Origin: Limibacter armeniacum
GTDB lineage: Bacteria; Bacteroidota; Bacteroidia; Cytophagales; Flammeovirgaceae
Assembly (NCBI RefSeq): GCF_036880985.1
Contig: NZ_JBAJNO010000009.1
Coordinates: 310,001-374,000, forward strand
Direction of reading: 5' to 3'
Length of the DNA stretch: 64,000 nt
Shown: piece by piece, positions 47,071 through 58,376 of the stretch
How the letters are laid out: each line of letters opens with the position of its first letter
Numbering within the stretch: position 1 is the stretch's first letter
Notes under the pieces: model-generated
Databases searched by the model: none
Told to the model about the DNA's origin: nothing
Seen by the model: only the letters and a program-made list of their open reading frames with translations
Translations under genes and position numbers: made by a program

Positions 47071-47571
47071 ATGGCAAGAATCACATTCAAAGGCAATGAA
47101 ATTCATACAGCTGGCACACTACCAGAAGTAGGTTCTATCGCTCCTAACTTCAAGTTAACCAAAACGGATTTGTCTGAAACTAGTCTTCAAGACTATGAAG
47201 GCAAAAAAGTGGTGCTGAATATTTTCCCAAGTATCGACACTGGTATCTGTGCAGCCTCTACACGTAGCTTCAACGAGAAAATTTCAGGCGTAGACAATGC
47301 TGTCGTTATCTGCGTTTCAAAAGATTTACCTTTTGCTCATAAACGCTTTTGTGAGGCTGAAGGGCTAGACAGAGTGGTTCCGACATCACAATTCAAAGAC
47401 CATGCATTTGAGAAAGATTATGGTCTTACCATTACTGATGGGCCATTGGCTGGGCTACTTTCAAGAGCAGTTGTAGTCATTGACGAAAATGGTAAGGTTG
47501 TTTATACAGAGCAAGTCCCTGAAATTGCTCAAGAACCAAATTATGATGCTGCATTGGATGCAGTAAAATAA
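47071..47571 (+). CDS. tpx: Thiol peroxidase, atypical 2-Cys peroxiredoxin
   Basis: 166 aa, normal length for Tpx. The peroxidatic cysteine lies in SIDTGICAASTRSFNE (about residue 60) and the resolving cysteine in AHKRFCEAEGLDR (about 94); N-terminal ITFKGNEIHTAG and central LLSRAVVVIDENGKVVYTE are also conserved. It reduces alkyl hydroperoxides in the cytosol with thioredoxin as donor. Together with the ene-reductase upstream it suggests an oxidative/electrophile stress neighbourhood. Confidence 0.95.
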   Translation: MARITFKGNEIHTAGTLPEVGSIAPNFKLTKTDLSETSLQDYEGKKVVLNIFPSIDTGICAASTRSFNEKISGVDNAVVICVSKDLPFAHKRFCEAEGLDRVVPTSQFKDHAFEKDYGLTITDGPLAGLLSRAVVVIDENGKVVYTEQVPEIAQEPNYDAALDAVK

Positions 47572-47581
47572 GTCTTTATAC

Positions 47582-47614
47582 AAAAAGCCACTTCCTGAAC
47601 AGAAGTGGCTTTTT
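47582..47614. terminator. Bidirectional terminator between tpx and the giant gene
   Basis: AAAAAGCCACTT (47582-47593) and AAGTGGCTTTTT (47603-47614); both strands end in T runs between converging genes. Confidence 0.88.
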
Positions 47615-47618
47615 GTAA

Positions 47619-50600
47619 TTATTTTATGACAAGTTTTTTGGAGTACTGTTTCTCGTCAATTGTAATAGTTACAAGGTAAACTCCTCTTGGTAAGTGTGCC
47701 AGTTTCATCTTTTCACTAAATGTCCCAGCATTCCCAGAAGTTACATTTACTGTTTGAAACGACTCTCCCATTACATCCATGAGCTTGATTGTACCTGCCT
47801 TATAAACTCCCACACCAGTCATGCTAACCAATAACGAACTCCCTGCCGTAACCGGATTAGGGGATACAGATAAATTGATTGCTTCCGAAGGCTTTATTTT
47901 TTTGATCACTTCAGGCCCGAAAAGCTCGTACTTTCCATCCAAATCAACTTGCTTCAGCCTATAAAAGATTGTTCCAAAATCAATATTCTCATCCTCGAAA
48001 CCATAATCAACCCTTGACAGGGAATTGCCTTCCGCTGCAACTGTCCCAATTGGATTATACACTTTTCCATCCAATGACTTTTCCACCTCAAACCTATCAG
48101 CATTTATTTCTGAAGCTGTAGCCCAATGCAATTCAGCCTTATCTCCAACCAGTCTAGCATCAAAAAATATCATCTCCACAGGTAATGGGTTATTACCACC
48201 TCCCTTATTTGCGTATGAAAATGGACTGAATGAAGTCACATTACTGTCTGTTGTAATCGTACCTGACTGAATACTTCCATCTTCTGCGGCTGAACCAGTG
48301 ACCGAACAAGGACATTCAGATACCCATTTCCCCCCAGAGTAATGCCCCACCAAAAGATTAGGAGTATCATAAATTTCACTCCGTTCGTCATCTTCCCAAT
48401 ACAAAGTCACTTTAGGCTCTCCAAATCCACTATCTCTCGTCAGGTTCCAATATTCCATTCCTGATACCCGCTCTACACCAACATCCAAGTTTTGATTATC
48501 AGGAGCAATCGCATTTATATACTCTGCCGTAAATTCATCAGACGCACTTCCATTGATAATGGAAGAGATCCCTAAAGGAGCATATACACCTTCAGCTCCC
48601 ACAGTAAAAGTGAAGTTTGAATCTCCCACCTTTCTCATCGGGCCCTCTACAAAACTTGCAGTGCTACCACCACTGACAGCACTCCCCGAACCTAAAATCA
48701 ATAGGCTTGATGAGGTAGTTAAGATATTTCCACTTGTCAGTGTCAAGTTATTCTCAACAGTTGTATTTCCGTCTGTCAACACTAAATCACCTCCACCAGA
48801 TTTGGTTAGCTTATAAATGGTTACTTCGCCGTTAATACTTTGTTGAGATGCGCTGCTAAAATCAAATGCCGTAGTACTATGTGTAAAGCTCCCTCCTGCT
48901 GCCAATAAAAAATCTCCAGACAAATCAACAGTGCCAATATTGGATGTGTTGAGTGTGCCTGTACGCTCTACAATCAGGTTTCCTGATAAGCTAATATCTA
49001 ATGTTGCAGATGATTCCAGTTCACCATTGGATATCACCAAGCTCTTGCTGACAGAAGTATTGCTAGCTCCTCCTAAGTCAAATGCTCCTGCTGACTTATC
49101 AATTACCAACTCATTGAATGATGTAGCTACAGGCGTTCCTTCTACTTTTGAATCTGTACTTCCTCCGATCACAGTTGTACCACTGCTGACAAAAGTACTG
49201 TTATTGGTAAAGTCCCCAACTACCTCCATCGTATACGCTTCACTGTTCAATGCAGTGGTAGACGCAATGAGAATATTTGTCACCTCGATATCTCCAGAGA
49301 ACGTTTTTGTTCCTGTGCCCTCCAAAACTAAGTTATAGTATGAACCAGGCGATCCGATTGGAAAGCGAACAGACTGATCGGCTCCACTGTAATAAACTGT
49401 ATTTCCTGTAGCCGACGCGTTAATTCTACCAGAGTCAAAACTCCCTTTTATATTAAGTACAGCAGAAGCATTATTTGTCCATACTGAAGTCGTTTCACTG
49501 ATTCCTGACAAAGCGTTGTTGATGGTAACTTCCCCTTCATTAGTGATGGTTACTCCAGTATTTATTACAAAATCATTGATGAACAAGTAGCTACCTGAAG
49601 ATATTGTTATACTCTTGTTTGCATTCAAAGTACATTCGACAATACCATCATTTGTATCATTTAGTATATTCCCACTAATAGTTGCATCTGATGTTCCTGA
49701 AAATGTCACATTTCCATTTCCTGCCATTTCTCCATCCAGTATCAGGCTTCCTGTAATGGTTAACATATAACCATCCGTCTGAATCATACCCCCTTCTTCC
49801 ACTGTCAGGTTATTGACCCTGATGTCATTTCTATCCAACCAGATTTCATCTCCAGACTTTATCGTGACATCTGCACCTGACGGAGGCACTTCCCCCTCAG
49901 TCCAAGATGTCCCTTTACTCCAAACATCTGTAATGGTTGCATTTGCTGATGGGAAATCATTTTCGAATCTCACTTCCAATGTTTGTGTCTCAGCACTGCC
50001 ACATAATGCTGCATCGGAAAATGTCCCCCCATCCCCCACATACTTGACTGCCACCTGAAGAGTTGATATTTCTCCATCGTTGGTATCATCCCAATCGACT
50101 GTTACAGTATTGGTATCATCTGCACCTGAAATTGTCCCATTACCTGAAAGAATACTCCATTCATACGCATAACCTTCACGGTAAGATACACTGTAATCCT
50201 GATCTACTGTGCCCGGATAAAGGAAGTTGTCCCCAGTTATTTCAGAAGGAATAACAGGATTTACACTGACAGTCTCAGTCATTGTGGTACCAGTCGCATC
50301 ACAGGTTGTGGTTTCTGTTACCTTGAGCGTATAATCCCCTCCTGTACTACCCCAATCTACCGTTACACTATTGACATCCATTCCACTGTAAATAGATGGA
50401 TCGGCATCCGTTCCCGTGCCTGTGCCACCTTGTATTGTACCACCGGAGACTTGCCAGCTATATGTGGAACCTGTAGATCCATTACATGTATACACTTCTG
50501 AAGTAGAAATACAAGGCTGAAATTCACCCATTATTGATGTTACTGATACGGCAAAACAATCATCGACCGCTCCCACTGCAAAACCTGAATAGTTACCTGT

Positions 50601-53600
50601 TACAGTATTTCTACTTACCACTAATCCATCCCCAGTAACATGACTTCCTGAAAAATCCCAGTTTCCTCCATTGTTTACCAAGACTCTATTGTTGGTATTC
50701 AGTATATAGCTTTCGAAGCCTGCCGCTGTCAAACTAACATCAAATGCCAGTGAAGCAATATTATTATTCTGTAAACTCCAGTATCCTTCACTAAACAGGT
50801 GCCTTACTAATTGGTTATCATCGGAGTCATTTGCCCCATTAACATCATCCCAACCACTTGCAGCAGGATCTTCTTCAATAAAACTTACCTCAATGGAAGA
50901 CTCAATAAATGGAAGAGACAATGACAAGCTGTTTAAGGAGATCTCAATCGGATTGTATGAGGAAGTACTTCCCACTGGGAAAACAAAAGTATTTCCGGAT
51001 TCTATAACTTGAGAAAATGTTCCGATCACCGTACCAGTTATCCTATTCAAGGTACCAATATTTCCATCTCCTAACTTTATAATATTAGTTTGCGTATTGA
51101 TATTCCCCTCAGTCATACTCAGAGCATTTGTCACCAAGACATCTCCTGCCATTATTAAGGTGCCTGAAGGCTTATTGGTCGTCAATCCATAGAAAGTTTC
51201 CGTAGTCAAATACTGATCTGTAACTCCATCAAATATGACCGTTCCAGACTGAGGTATAAATACCCCGTTGTTAGTCCAATCACCTCCAACATATAAACTG
51301 TAGTTGCTTGAGGACACATCCAAGGTAGCACCGCTAGCAATGAGTAAATTACCTTCAATAACCAAGTTATCCACCAAGCTCTTTGTACCTGTACCTTCAA
51401 GCGAAAGGTTACCATAACTACTTACAGGTATTGTTACATTTTGGTTAGCACCACTATATATAACTGTATTTCCTTCTTCACTTACAGTCAACAATCCCGT
51501 TGATAATAATTCTCCTGCTATACTTAGTGAACTTCCGGACTTGTTTACCCATTTACTTGTTGAAGCTTCCCCTATTAAGTCAAACCCAACACTCAATACA
51601 CCATAATTTGTTATCACTATATCAGATTCAATATGGACGTTTGCATCCAATGTCAGGTTAGCAGTTGAAGCAATCATCTTATTACCTGAAATAGTGACCA
51701 GCACCTCATTTCCTGAGGTATTATGTATTATGCTTCCTACTCCATCAATTGTCCCACTACTTCCTGACAGGTTAAGGCTTTCTCCAATGGTTCCACTTTC
51801 ATAAGATCTAATTGTCCCATTCAAGTCTAGATTACTGACCACTTCCAACAATACATTGTTATTAATATCCAGAAATGCGTCACTTTCAACTACCAAATTT
51901 CTAGCTCCTTCATCACCTGTTATGGTAACAGTATGTCCATTTTTTACCCTAACACTAAAAGCCGTATTTGGAACAACTCCACCCTCCCAAGTTGCAGTAT
52001 CATCCCAATCGCCTGAAGCGACACTCTCAATCTCTTCATAAATCGTAACAGTCAATTCTGTATCAGAGGAAACACTACAGTCTGTATATGTAGCTGTTAC
52101 CTGTATTGTTCCTGTTCCTGCTGTGCTACCCCAATCAACTGTAATAGAACTTGTTCCCTGACCAGATTGAACGGTCCCATTGGTTACCTCCCAATTGTAG
52201 GTATAACCACTTGTTGCTTCAATCTCATAAACTTCCCCATTCTGATCAACAGAGACACCTGTTGATCCAGATATACTCCCCAACTCAATTGGGTTCAAGG
52301 TGATGTCTTCTGTTATTTCAGTTCCTATTCCACAACCATTTGATACTCCTGAGTTATTTTCAATTACTGAAATGGTATAGGTTCCTTGTGTGTCACCCCA
52401 TTTCACGGTCACCTTATGTGTTCCCTGCCCACTGTAAATCGTCCCGCCATCAACTTCCCATGTATACTTTGAACCAACCGCATTATCTACCTTATATATG
52501 ACCTCACTATTGATACACTCACTGCCTGAAACCCAAGTAATAGCAGAAGTTGTAGGAGGTGTACAATCCGTATCGTCACCTACCCCAAACTCCAGAGGTG
52601 TGTTGATTAGACCGTTTCTTTCAATAATATCTCCTCCCTGAGGTGAAATACTTTCATGTGTTCCATTCATTATCCAATCATCGCTGCTATTGGACCTACT
52701 GATTACCCTTGTATCGTCATCCAAAGTAAATGCAGTAAAGCTTTCGGCATCCAAATCGATATCGTAAGTAGTCATAATTACAGCATTGGATGAGGAATTG
52801 GTCAGCCTCCAATACCCTTCAGGAAATATATTCCTAACTGTATAGGTACCATCTACTGTTGGCAAACCATTATCGGAAGGGGACTCACTTACAAACTCAG
52901 CAGTCAGTACTCCTTCTCCAAATAAAGATATTGTAGCATCAATTGTGAGATATCTATATGCCCCTAATGTTCCTACAGGAAAAACATATGCACCTGATGA
53001 GGTTATCCATCTGCTAAAAGGTCCGACCACTGATGCATTGCCATCATGCTGAGAAAAATCAAGTGATCCTGAGTTGCTGCCTCCCGTTCCAAGTAAGAGG
53101 CTTCCTGCATTCGTATCAAACTTGCCTTCTTTTAAACTAAGTGAATTACTGACGGTAATATCGGCTGCTGCATACAACACACCCTCATTTTTATACAGCT
53201 CCAAATCGTAGAAGGTCACAGCTGAATTGATTGATTGTGCTTCCGTTCCATTAAAGGTCACCTTGCCTGACTGAGGTAAAAAACTGCCTGTAACTGTAAA
53301 ATCTCCTTGTATTTCGAGCTGATAATTGAAGGCCGTAACATCAAGACTACTCCCGATTGTAAGGTCCCCATAAACATCCTCATTCGCAGTCAAACGCTTA
53401 ACACCAGATCCCTCAATAGAAAGATTATAATATCCTGATGAAGTCTGCTTGATCAGCTGATCGCTTTCTCCACTGTAAGTTATTTGGTTACCTGCTTCAT
53501 TGGCTATCAAGGTTCCCTTCTCCAAAAGCGTTCCCCCTATTTCCAAAACAGCATCCGACTTATTCTCCCATATACTTCCGCTATTTCCTATAAGGCTTCT

Positions 53601-56600
53601 GTTGATGGATACTTGACCATAATTTGTAATGATAGCAGACGTACCTATTTCAATTGCATTGGCATAAGCATTATCCAAAACCTCAAATGATAGGTCAGTA
53701 TCTGCTTCAATACTAATATTCCCTTCCAATCGAAAGAGAGACAAAGTTTCACCACCTGCAATGGTCTGATAATTATATATTGATCCACTTCCTGATAAAG
53801 CCACTCCATCTCCAGATAAGGTCAGACAGCCCTCTGTATCAATTTGTCCACTTTCAAGTGATTCTATTTCACCATCAACAATTAAGTCACCCAACACTTC
53901 AAGTGATACATTGTTATCAATCACCAATTTTCCACCTTCTTCAATTTCTAGGTTATTGATGGTTTCTCTTGTAGTTATTGTTACAGTGTGTCCGCTTAAT
54001 ACCCTGATATTATCCGTAGCAGTAAGGTCCTTGTTTGGAGTCCAAGTTGTCGTATTTTCCCATCCGGCACTGCTATTACTAACTATTACTTCCGTCACAT
54101 CTACATCTAGTTTTACTGTCGATGTTGACATCCTGGAGCATGGAGATGTATTCTCTGCCGAAACGCTTACAGTATAAGTTCCTTCAGTACCACCCCAAGT
54201 TATACTTACTTCTGAAGTACCATTGCCAACAATCACAGCATCTGGATCAGTACAAGTCCAATTGTAGGTATAATTATCATGAGTATCGACTGAATAGGTT
54301 ACGGTCTGACTTGTTCCTACTGAGCTTGTTCCCGTAATATCAGCTAACGTCATTGGGTGAATCTCTACCTCTAAAGTAACTGGATAGCTATCACCACAAC
54401 CATACATTGGTGCGAAGGAATTGTTTTCAATCACGGATAAAGTCCCCTGCCCTCCTTCAGTACTCCACAACACCTTTATCCACCTGAAACCTTCTCCTGA
54501 GAGGGAAGTAGTTTCTGAAACGGAAACCCAACCATCACCTGCGTCATAACCTGTAATGCTACCTCCTGAAATCGACCATGAATATGTCGAGCTTCTTAAC
54601 CCTCCCAATGCTATATAGGTTTCTTCGCTTTCAATACAAATTGACGTAGCCCCATCAATTGAGGATAATTCAGGTTCTTCACAGTTAGTTATATCCCCTA
54701 AAGTATACTCCGCACTCAAAGTATTCATTCCAAACCTATTGGCAGTATCTTCAGTTGCGGCAACATGTGTTCCTTCAACCGTCCAGTCACTATTACTGTT
54801 TGCCCTGACTAACACATGTGAAGATGATACAGCATAACTTTCAAACCCATCGGCTGTAAGACTCAAATCATAATCATTGGAATAAAAACCATCTCCTGTA
54901 ACCAATTTCCAATAGCCTTCATTAAAAGCGTTGAAGATAGATGTGCCATTATCATCCAAAGTCAATCCCTGTGATCCCGGGTCACTTCCTGTAAACACTC
55001 CTTTTATTGTTCCTGATGGACTATTGTTAAAAGTCAGTTCTACATACCTTGCTTCTTCATCATACCCCAATGGTAAGACCAGTCCGTTCTTATTGGTTGA
55101 ATTGACCCACCTTTTGAAAAAACCTGAAACTGAGGCAGGGTAAACGTATTGCAATGTACCTAGATTAGAAGTGCCTGTTCCTAGTGTTAAGGTATAACCT
55201 TGGGTTTCTATATTACCTAGTTCTAGGTTTAGCATATGCTCAACAGTGATATCCTTTGTCAGGATAAGCGAACCAGCTTCTTTGGACACTTCAAGCCAAT
55301 AAAAAGTAGCTGATGCACTGGATGATAACTGCTGATCAGTTTCGCCACTGAATATTACCTTTTCAGTGGTATAATTAAAACTGCCATTGTTTACCCAATC
55401 CCCTTCTAATGTCAGGTTGAACCCATTCAGGTCAAGTGTAGCAGATATCGTCAAGTCTCCTGTAACCGTTGTTTCCTCACTCAAACTTTTAATACCTGAC
55501 CCCGAAAGTATAAGGTTTCCATATGTTCCTTCCTCCGATAGTTTTATCGACTGATCTCCGCTGCCACTGTACTCAATCGTATTCCCTTCATCTCGGGCAT
55601 CTAAAACAGCTGTAGACTCAAAAAGCAAAGTTCCTTCAATGGATAAGTAAGCCGAACTTTTATTGATCCATTTACTTCCTGTCTCTCCTATGAGGTCTTT
55701 GTTTACCGATACTTTTCCATAATTGGTGATAATTTTACTTTCTCCTATTTCAATAAAGTGTGAGTAATCCGTATCTGAGACAGAAAATGTTAAGTTAGCA
55801 CCTGCTACAACTTTAATATTTCCATCTAACCTGATGATAGGAATTGCATCTGCATTCAGTGACTGACTGCTGGTAATACTACCCGTTCCATCTAACTCCA
55901 CACCACTTCCTGACATTAACAGTCCACCTTCAGCATCAACCGCACCTCCTTCATCCAATTGTAGTATTCCATTAACCAAAAGATTCCCCTTTACTTCCAG
56001 TTGTTGGTTATTGTCAATCACCAACGTTGCACCACTCTCAACCTCCAAGTCATTTACAACTGCATTACTATAAATTGTGACCGTATGCCCACTTTTGATT
56101 CTTACATTATCTAATGATGTTGGCACTGTACCGGATGTCCATGTACTGCCATCTTCCCAATTACCACTTGTAACGCTCTTAAAACCTTCGTAAATGTTCA
56201 CATTCAATAAAGAGGCAGGGGAAGTCTCACCTCCACAAGGACTTGTATTACTTCCTGTTACAGAAAGCTCATATTCTCCAACAGTACTGCCCCAACTAAC
56301 CGTTATTTCATTACTACCCTGTCCAGACTCTATGGTTCCTCCATTTACCACCCAAGTGTAAGTATAACCCGACACTTCCTCTACTTGATAGGTGGCAGTT
56401 GCTCCAACCATTAGATTAGTGCTACCCGTTATTTCCCCAACAAATGGGTGTATTAATACAGATAAGTTTTGTACTGTACCCTCTCCACAACCTCCTGTCC
56501 CTGCATTATCCTCAATGACACTTACTTCGCCCGTACCTGACTGACTTCCCCAATCAACCCTAATCGCTGTATAGTCAACTCCTGTCAAGCTGGTTGTGGT

Positions 56601-58376
56601 TGAGATTGTATTCCAAACGCCATCATTGAAAGCATCAATCACTCCTTCAGAAACATGCCAACTAAAACTGGAACCCGAACCCCCAACGACAGTATATTCT
56701 TCATTGGTCGAGTTGATACACAACACTTCTGAACCGGATATTTCAGAAGTGGCAGGAAAGCTACAGTCATCATTTTCACCTAGTGCCAACGCTACAGGAA
56801 ATAATGACATTCCAGACCTTTTAATAGTTGGAGACACAAATGTAGAGGGGGAATCAACATGACTTCCATTAGCCTCCCAATCATTACTACCAAGCTCCTT
56901 TGCTATAATTCTGGTATCGTAATTAGGGGTAAATGAAGAAAAGCCATCAGCATAAAGCAAAACATCATAATCAGCAGAAACAAACCCATTATCTTTTGAG
57001 ACAGACCAATACCCATCGGTATAAAGGTTATAAATATCATGAGAGTTATCGACCAAGGGAGGGGAAGCAATACTGCCAGGAGAAGACGCTACAAATTCCG
57101 TTATCAATGTTCCTGCTGTTAAGCTATGGAATGTAAGTGTCATCAAATTATCGGCAGCAGTGGTTCCTAGTGGAAACTGATAGGCGATACCTGTTTGTGT
57201 AATCCATCTCTCAAACTTACCAATTACAATAGCTGTCCCACTCAATGAAAGTATTCCTTCATTAGCACTACCTGTACCTAATGTCAAGATATAAGATTGG
57301 GAATCGATATAGCCATTGTCTATATCAATGCTATTTTCCACTTGTAAGTCTTCTGCTAAATACAATATGGCTCCTTGCTTCTGCACAGTCAGGTTATAAA
57401 AAGCTTCACCAGCTATACTACTGATGGTTTGGGCTGATGAACCCGAAAAAGTCACAGTTGAGTTTTCCTCTTCAAATGTTCCATTGTTTGTCCAGTCTCC
57501 TTTTATATCAAGATTATACCCATTTGAGTTGAATGTACTGCTGATCAATACATATCCATTGACAGTTATATCAGCCCCAAGATTCTTGATCCCTCCACCA
57601 GATAAAATAAGGTGGTTATAGACCCCGTCAGTACTTTTTTTAATGGTTTGGTTTTCATCTCCGCTATACTCAATGGTATTTCCTGTAGCTGATACCTCCA
57701 GTGTACCAGCTTCCATCATTGCTCCCTGAACCGACAAATAGGCATTTGCCTCATTCACCCATTTGCTTGATGTATCAGTTGCTATAATTCCAATACCATT
57801 CAAGTTGATAGTCCCATTGTTTGTAACAGTTGCTCCTGCTGATATATGTAAAAAGTCTGTATAGCCCTCATCAGTTGTAATAAAAGTCAGCGCTGCACCT
57901 GAAGCTATTGAAATATCCGCATCAAAATAAAAGAGTCCATTTGTTTCCCCATCCGTAATGTCCTGAACATGTTTGACAATACCATTACCACTAAGTGTTT
58001 TGCCTGCTGTACGCAACCATACCCCTACAACACTGACACTTCCTATCTCCAATAACTCAATTGTTCCATCTACCGTAAGGTCTCCATCAACAAGCAGTCG
58101 CTTATTATTCCCCAACTCCAATTCACCCCCTTCATCGACTACAAGATCATTTACTGTCGTTGAGGTTAGCATCGAGACGGTATCTCCATCTGCTATTACT
58201 ACATTATCAATAGAGGTGGGTACACTACCCAGATCCCAAGTAGCCGCTGAACCCCAGCTACCTGAAGCTACAGAAGTAAAAGTGGTTTGTGCACAACTAC
58301 TGACCCAAGGGAAGGCTAACAAACAAAAGGTTAATAGGGTCAGTAGTATCGATTGGTTTTTCCAAGAATAAAGCAT
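47619..58376 (-). CDS. Giant modular T9SS-secreted surface protein, about 3585 aa
   Basis: The ATG at 58376 is preferred to the TTG at 58382. A signal peptide (ILLTLLTFCLLAFPWVSSCAQ) leads into five large repeats. Each starts with a segment like SGSWGSAATWDLGSVPTSIDNV...GDTVSM, continues as stacked beta-helix-like strands (NDLVVDEGGELELGNNKRLLVDGDLTVDG; IEYSG..DQ.IK; YGNLILSGSGIKSL), and includes a W..PVGT cap followed by PKD/Ig-like segments (YTYTWVVNGGTI...EITVSWGS). The C-terminus is a T9SS type A sorting domain (LSVSPNPVTAGSSLLVS, GVYLVTITIDEKQYSKKLVIK). Expected location is the cell surface; an adhesin or matrix protein is likely. The full frame is intact over 10.7 kb. Confidence 0.9.
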   Translation of the reverse strand: MLYSWKNQSILLTLLTFCLLAFPWVSSCAQTTFTSVASGSWGSAATWDLGSVPTSIDNVVIADGDTVSMLTSTTVNDLVVDEGGELELGNNKRLLVDGDLTVDGTIELLEIGSVSVVGVWLRTAGKTLSGNGIVKHVQDITDGETNGLFYFDADISIASGAALTFITTDEGYTDFLHISAGATVTNNGTINLNGIGIIATDTSSKWVNEANAYLSVQGAMMEAGTLEVSATGNTIEYSGDENQTIKKSTDGVYNHLILSGGGIKNLGADITVNGYVLISSTFNSNGYNLDIKGDWTNNGTFEEENSTVTFSGSSAQTISSIAGEAFYNLTVQKQGAILYLAEDLQVENSIDIDNGYIDSQSYILTLGTGSANEGILSLSGTAIVIGKFERWITQTGIAYQFPLGTTAADNLMTLTFHSLTAGTLITEFVASSPGSIASPPLVDNSHDIYNLYTDGYWSVSKDNGFVSADYDVLLYADGFSSFTPNYDTRIIAKELGSNDWEANGSHVDSPSTFVSPTIKRSGMSLFPVALALGENDDCSFPATSEISGSEVLCINSTNEEYTVVGGSGSSFSWHVSEGVIDAFNDGVWNTISTTTSLTGVDYTAIRVDWGSQSGTGEVSVIEDNAGTGGCGEGTVQNLSVLIHPFVGEITGSTNLMVGATATYQVEEVSGYTYTWVVNGGTIESGQGSNEITVSWGSTVGEYELSVTGSNTSPCGGETSPASLLNVNIYEGFKSVTSGNWEDGSTWTSGTVPTSLDNVRIKSGHTVTIYSNAVVNDLEVESGATLVIDNNQQLEVKGNLLVNGILQLDEGGAVDAEGGLLMSGSGVELDGTGSITSSQSLNADAIPIIRLDGNIKVVAGANLTFSVSDTDYSHFIEIGESKIITNYGKVSVNKDLIGETGSKWINKSSAYLSIEGTLLFESTAVLDARDEGNTIEYSGSGDQSIKLSEEGTYGNLILSGSGIKSLSEETTVTGDLTISATLDLNGFNLTLEGDWVNNGSFNYTTEKVIFSGETDQQLSSSASATFYWLEVSKEAGSLILTKDITVEHMLNLELGNIETQGYTLTLGTGTSNLGTLQYVYPASVSGFFKRWVNSTNKNGLVLPLGYDEEARYVELTFNNSPSGTIKGVFTGSDPGSQGLTLDDNGTSIFNAFNEGYWKLVTGDGFYSNDYDLSLTADGFESYAVSSSHVLVRANSNSDWTVEGTHVAATEDTANRFGMNTLSAEYTLGDITNCEEPELSSIDGATSICIESEETYIALGGLRSSTYSWSISGGSITGYDAGDGWVSVSETTSLSGEGFRWIKVLWSTEGGQGTLSVIENNSFAPMYGCGDSYPVTLEVEIHPMTLADITGTSSVGTSQTVTYSVDTHDNYTYNWTCTDPDAVIVGNGTSEVSITWGGTEGTYTVSVSAENTSPCSRMSTSTVKLDVDVTEVIVSNSSAGWENTTTWTPNKDLTATDNIRVLSGHTVTITTRETINNLEIEEGGKLVIDNNVSLEVLGDLIVDGEIESLESGQIDTEGCLTLSGDGVALSGSGSIYNYQTIAGGETLSLFRLEGNISIEADTDLSFEVLDNAYANAIEIGTSAIITNYGQVSINRSLIGNSGSIWENKSDAVLEIGGTLLEKGTLIANEAGNQITYSGESDQLIKQTSSGYYNLSIEGSGVKRLTANEDVYGDLTIGSSLDVTAFNYQLEIQGDFTVTGSFLPQSGKVTFNGTEAQSINSAVTFYDLELYKNEGVLYAAADITVSNSLSLKEGKFDTNAGSLLLGTGGSNSGSLDFSQHDGNASVVGPFSRWITSSGAYVFPVGTLGAYRYLTIDATISLFGEGVLTAEFVSESPSDNGLPTVDGTYTVRNIFPEGYWRLTNSSSNAVIMTTYDIDLDAESFTAFTLDDDTRVISRSNSSDDWIMNGTHESISPQGGDIIERNGLINTPLEFGVGDDTDCTPPTTSAITWVSGSECINSEVIYKVDNAVGSKYTWEVDGGTIYSGQGTHKVTVKWGDTQGTYTISVIENNSGVSNGCGIGTEITEDITLNPIELGSISGSTGVSVDQNGEVYEIEATSGYTYNWEVTNGTVQSGQGTSSITVDWGSTAGTGTIQVTATYTDCSVSSDTELTVTIYEEIESVASGDWDDTATWEGGVVPNTAFSVRVKNGHTVTITGDEGARNLVVESDAFLDINNNVLLEVVSNLDLNGTIRSYESGTIGESLNLSGSSGTIDGVGSIIHNTSGNEVLVTISGNKMIASTANLTLDANVHIESDIVITNYGVLSVGFDLIGEASTSKWVNKSGSSLSIAGELLSTGLLTVSEEGNTVIYSGANQNVTIPVSSYGNLSLEGTGTKSLVDNLVIEGNLLIASGATLDVSSSNYSLYVGGDWTNNGVFIPQSGTVIFDGVTDQYLTTETFYGLTTNKPSGTLIMAGDVLVTNALSMTEGNINTQTNIIKLGDGNIGTLNRITGTVIGTFSQVIESGNTFVFPVGSTSSYNPIEISLNSLSLSLPFIESSIEVSFIEEDPAASGWDDVNGANDSDDNQLVRHLFSEGYWSLQNNNIASLAFDVSLTAAGFESYILNTNNRVLVNNGGNWDFSGSHVTGDGLVVSRNTVTGNYSGFAVGAVDDCFAVSVTSIMGEFQPCISTSEVYTCNGSTGSTYSWQVSGGTIQGGTGTGTDADPSIYSGMDVNSVTVDWGSTGGDYTLKVTETTTCDATGTTMTETVSVNPVIPSEITGDNFLYPGTVDQDYSVSYREGYAYEWSILSGNGTISGADDTNTVTVDWDDTNDGEISTLQVAVKYVGDGGTFSDAALCGSAETQTLEVRFENDFPSANATITDVWSKGTSWTEGEVPPSGADVTIKSGDEIWLDRNDIRVNNLTVEEGGMIQTDGYMLTITGSLILDGEMAGNGNVTFSGTSDATISGNILNDTNDGIVECTLNANKSITISSGSYLFINDFVINTGVTITNEGEVTINNALSGISETTSVWTNNASAVLNIKGSFDSGRINASATGNTVYYSGADQSVRFPIGSPGSYYNLVLEGTGTKTFSGDIEVTNILIASTTALNSEAYTMEVVGDFTNNSTFVSSGTTVIGGSTDSKVEGTPVATSFNELVIDKSAGAFDLGGASNTSVSKSLVISNGELESSATLDISLSGNLIVERTGTLNTSNIGTVDLSGDFLLAAGGSFTHSTTAFDFSSASQQSINGEVTIYKLTKSGGGDLVLTDGNTTVENNLTLTSGNILTTSSSLLILGSGSAVSGGSTASFVEGPMRKVGDSNFTFTVGAEGVYAPLGISSIINGSASDEFTAEYINAIAPDNQNLDVGVERVSGMEYWNLTRDSGFGEPKVTLYWEDDERSEIYDTPNLLVGHYSGGKWVSECPCSVTGSAAEDGSIQSGTITTDSNVTSFSPFSYANKGGGNNPLPVEMIFFDARLVGDKAELHWATASEINADRFEVEKSLDGKVYNPIGTVAAEGNSLSRVDYGFEDENIDFGTIFYRLKQVDLDGKYELFGPEVIKKIKPSEAINLSVSPNPVTAGSSLLVSMTGVGVYKAGTIKLMDVMGESFQTVNVTSGNAGTFSEKMKLAHLPRGVYLVTITIDEKQYSKKLVIK

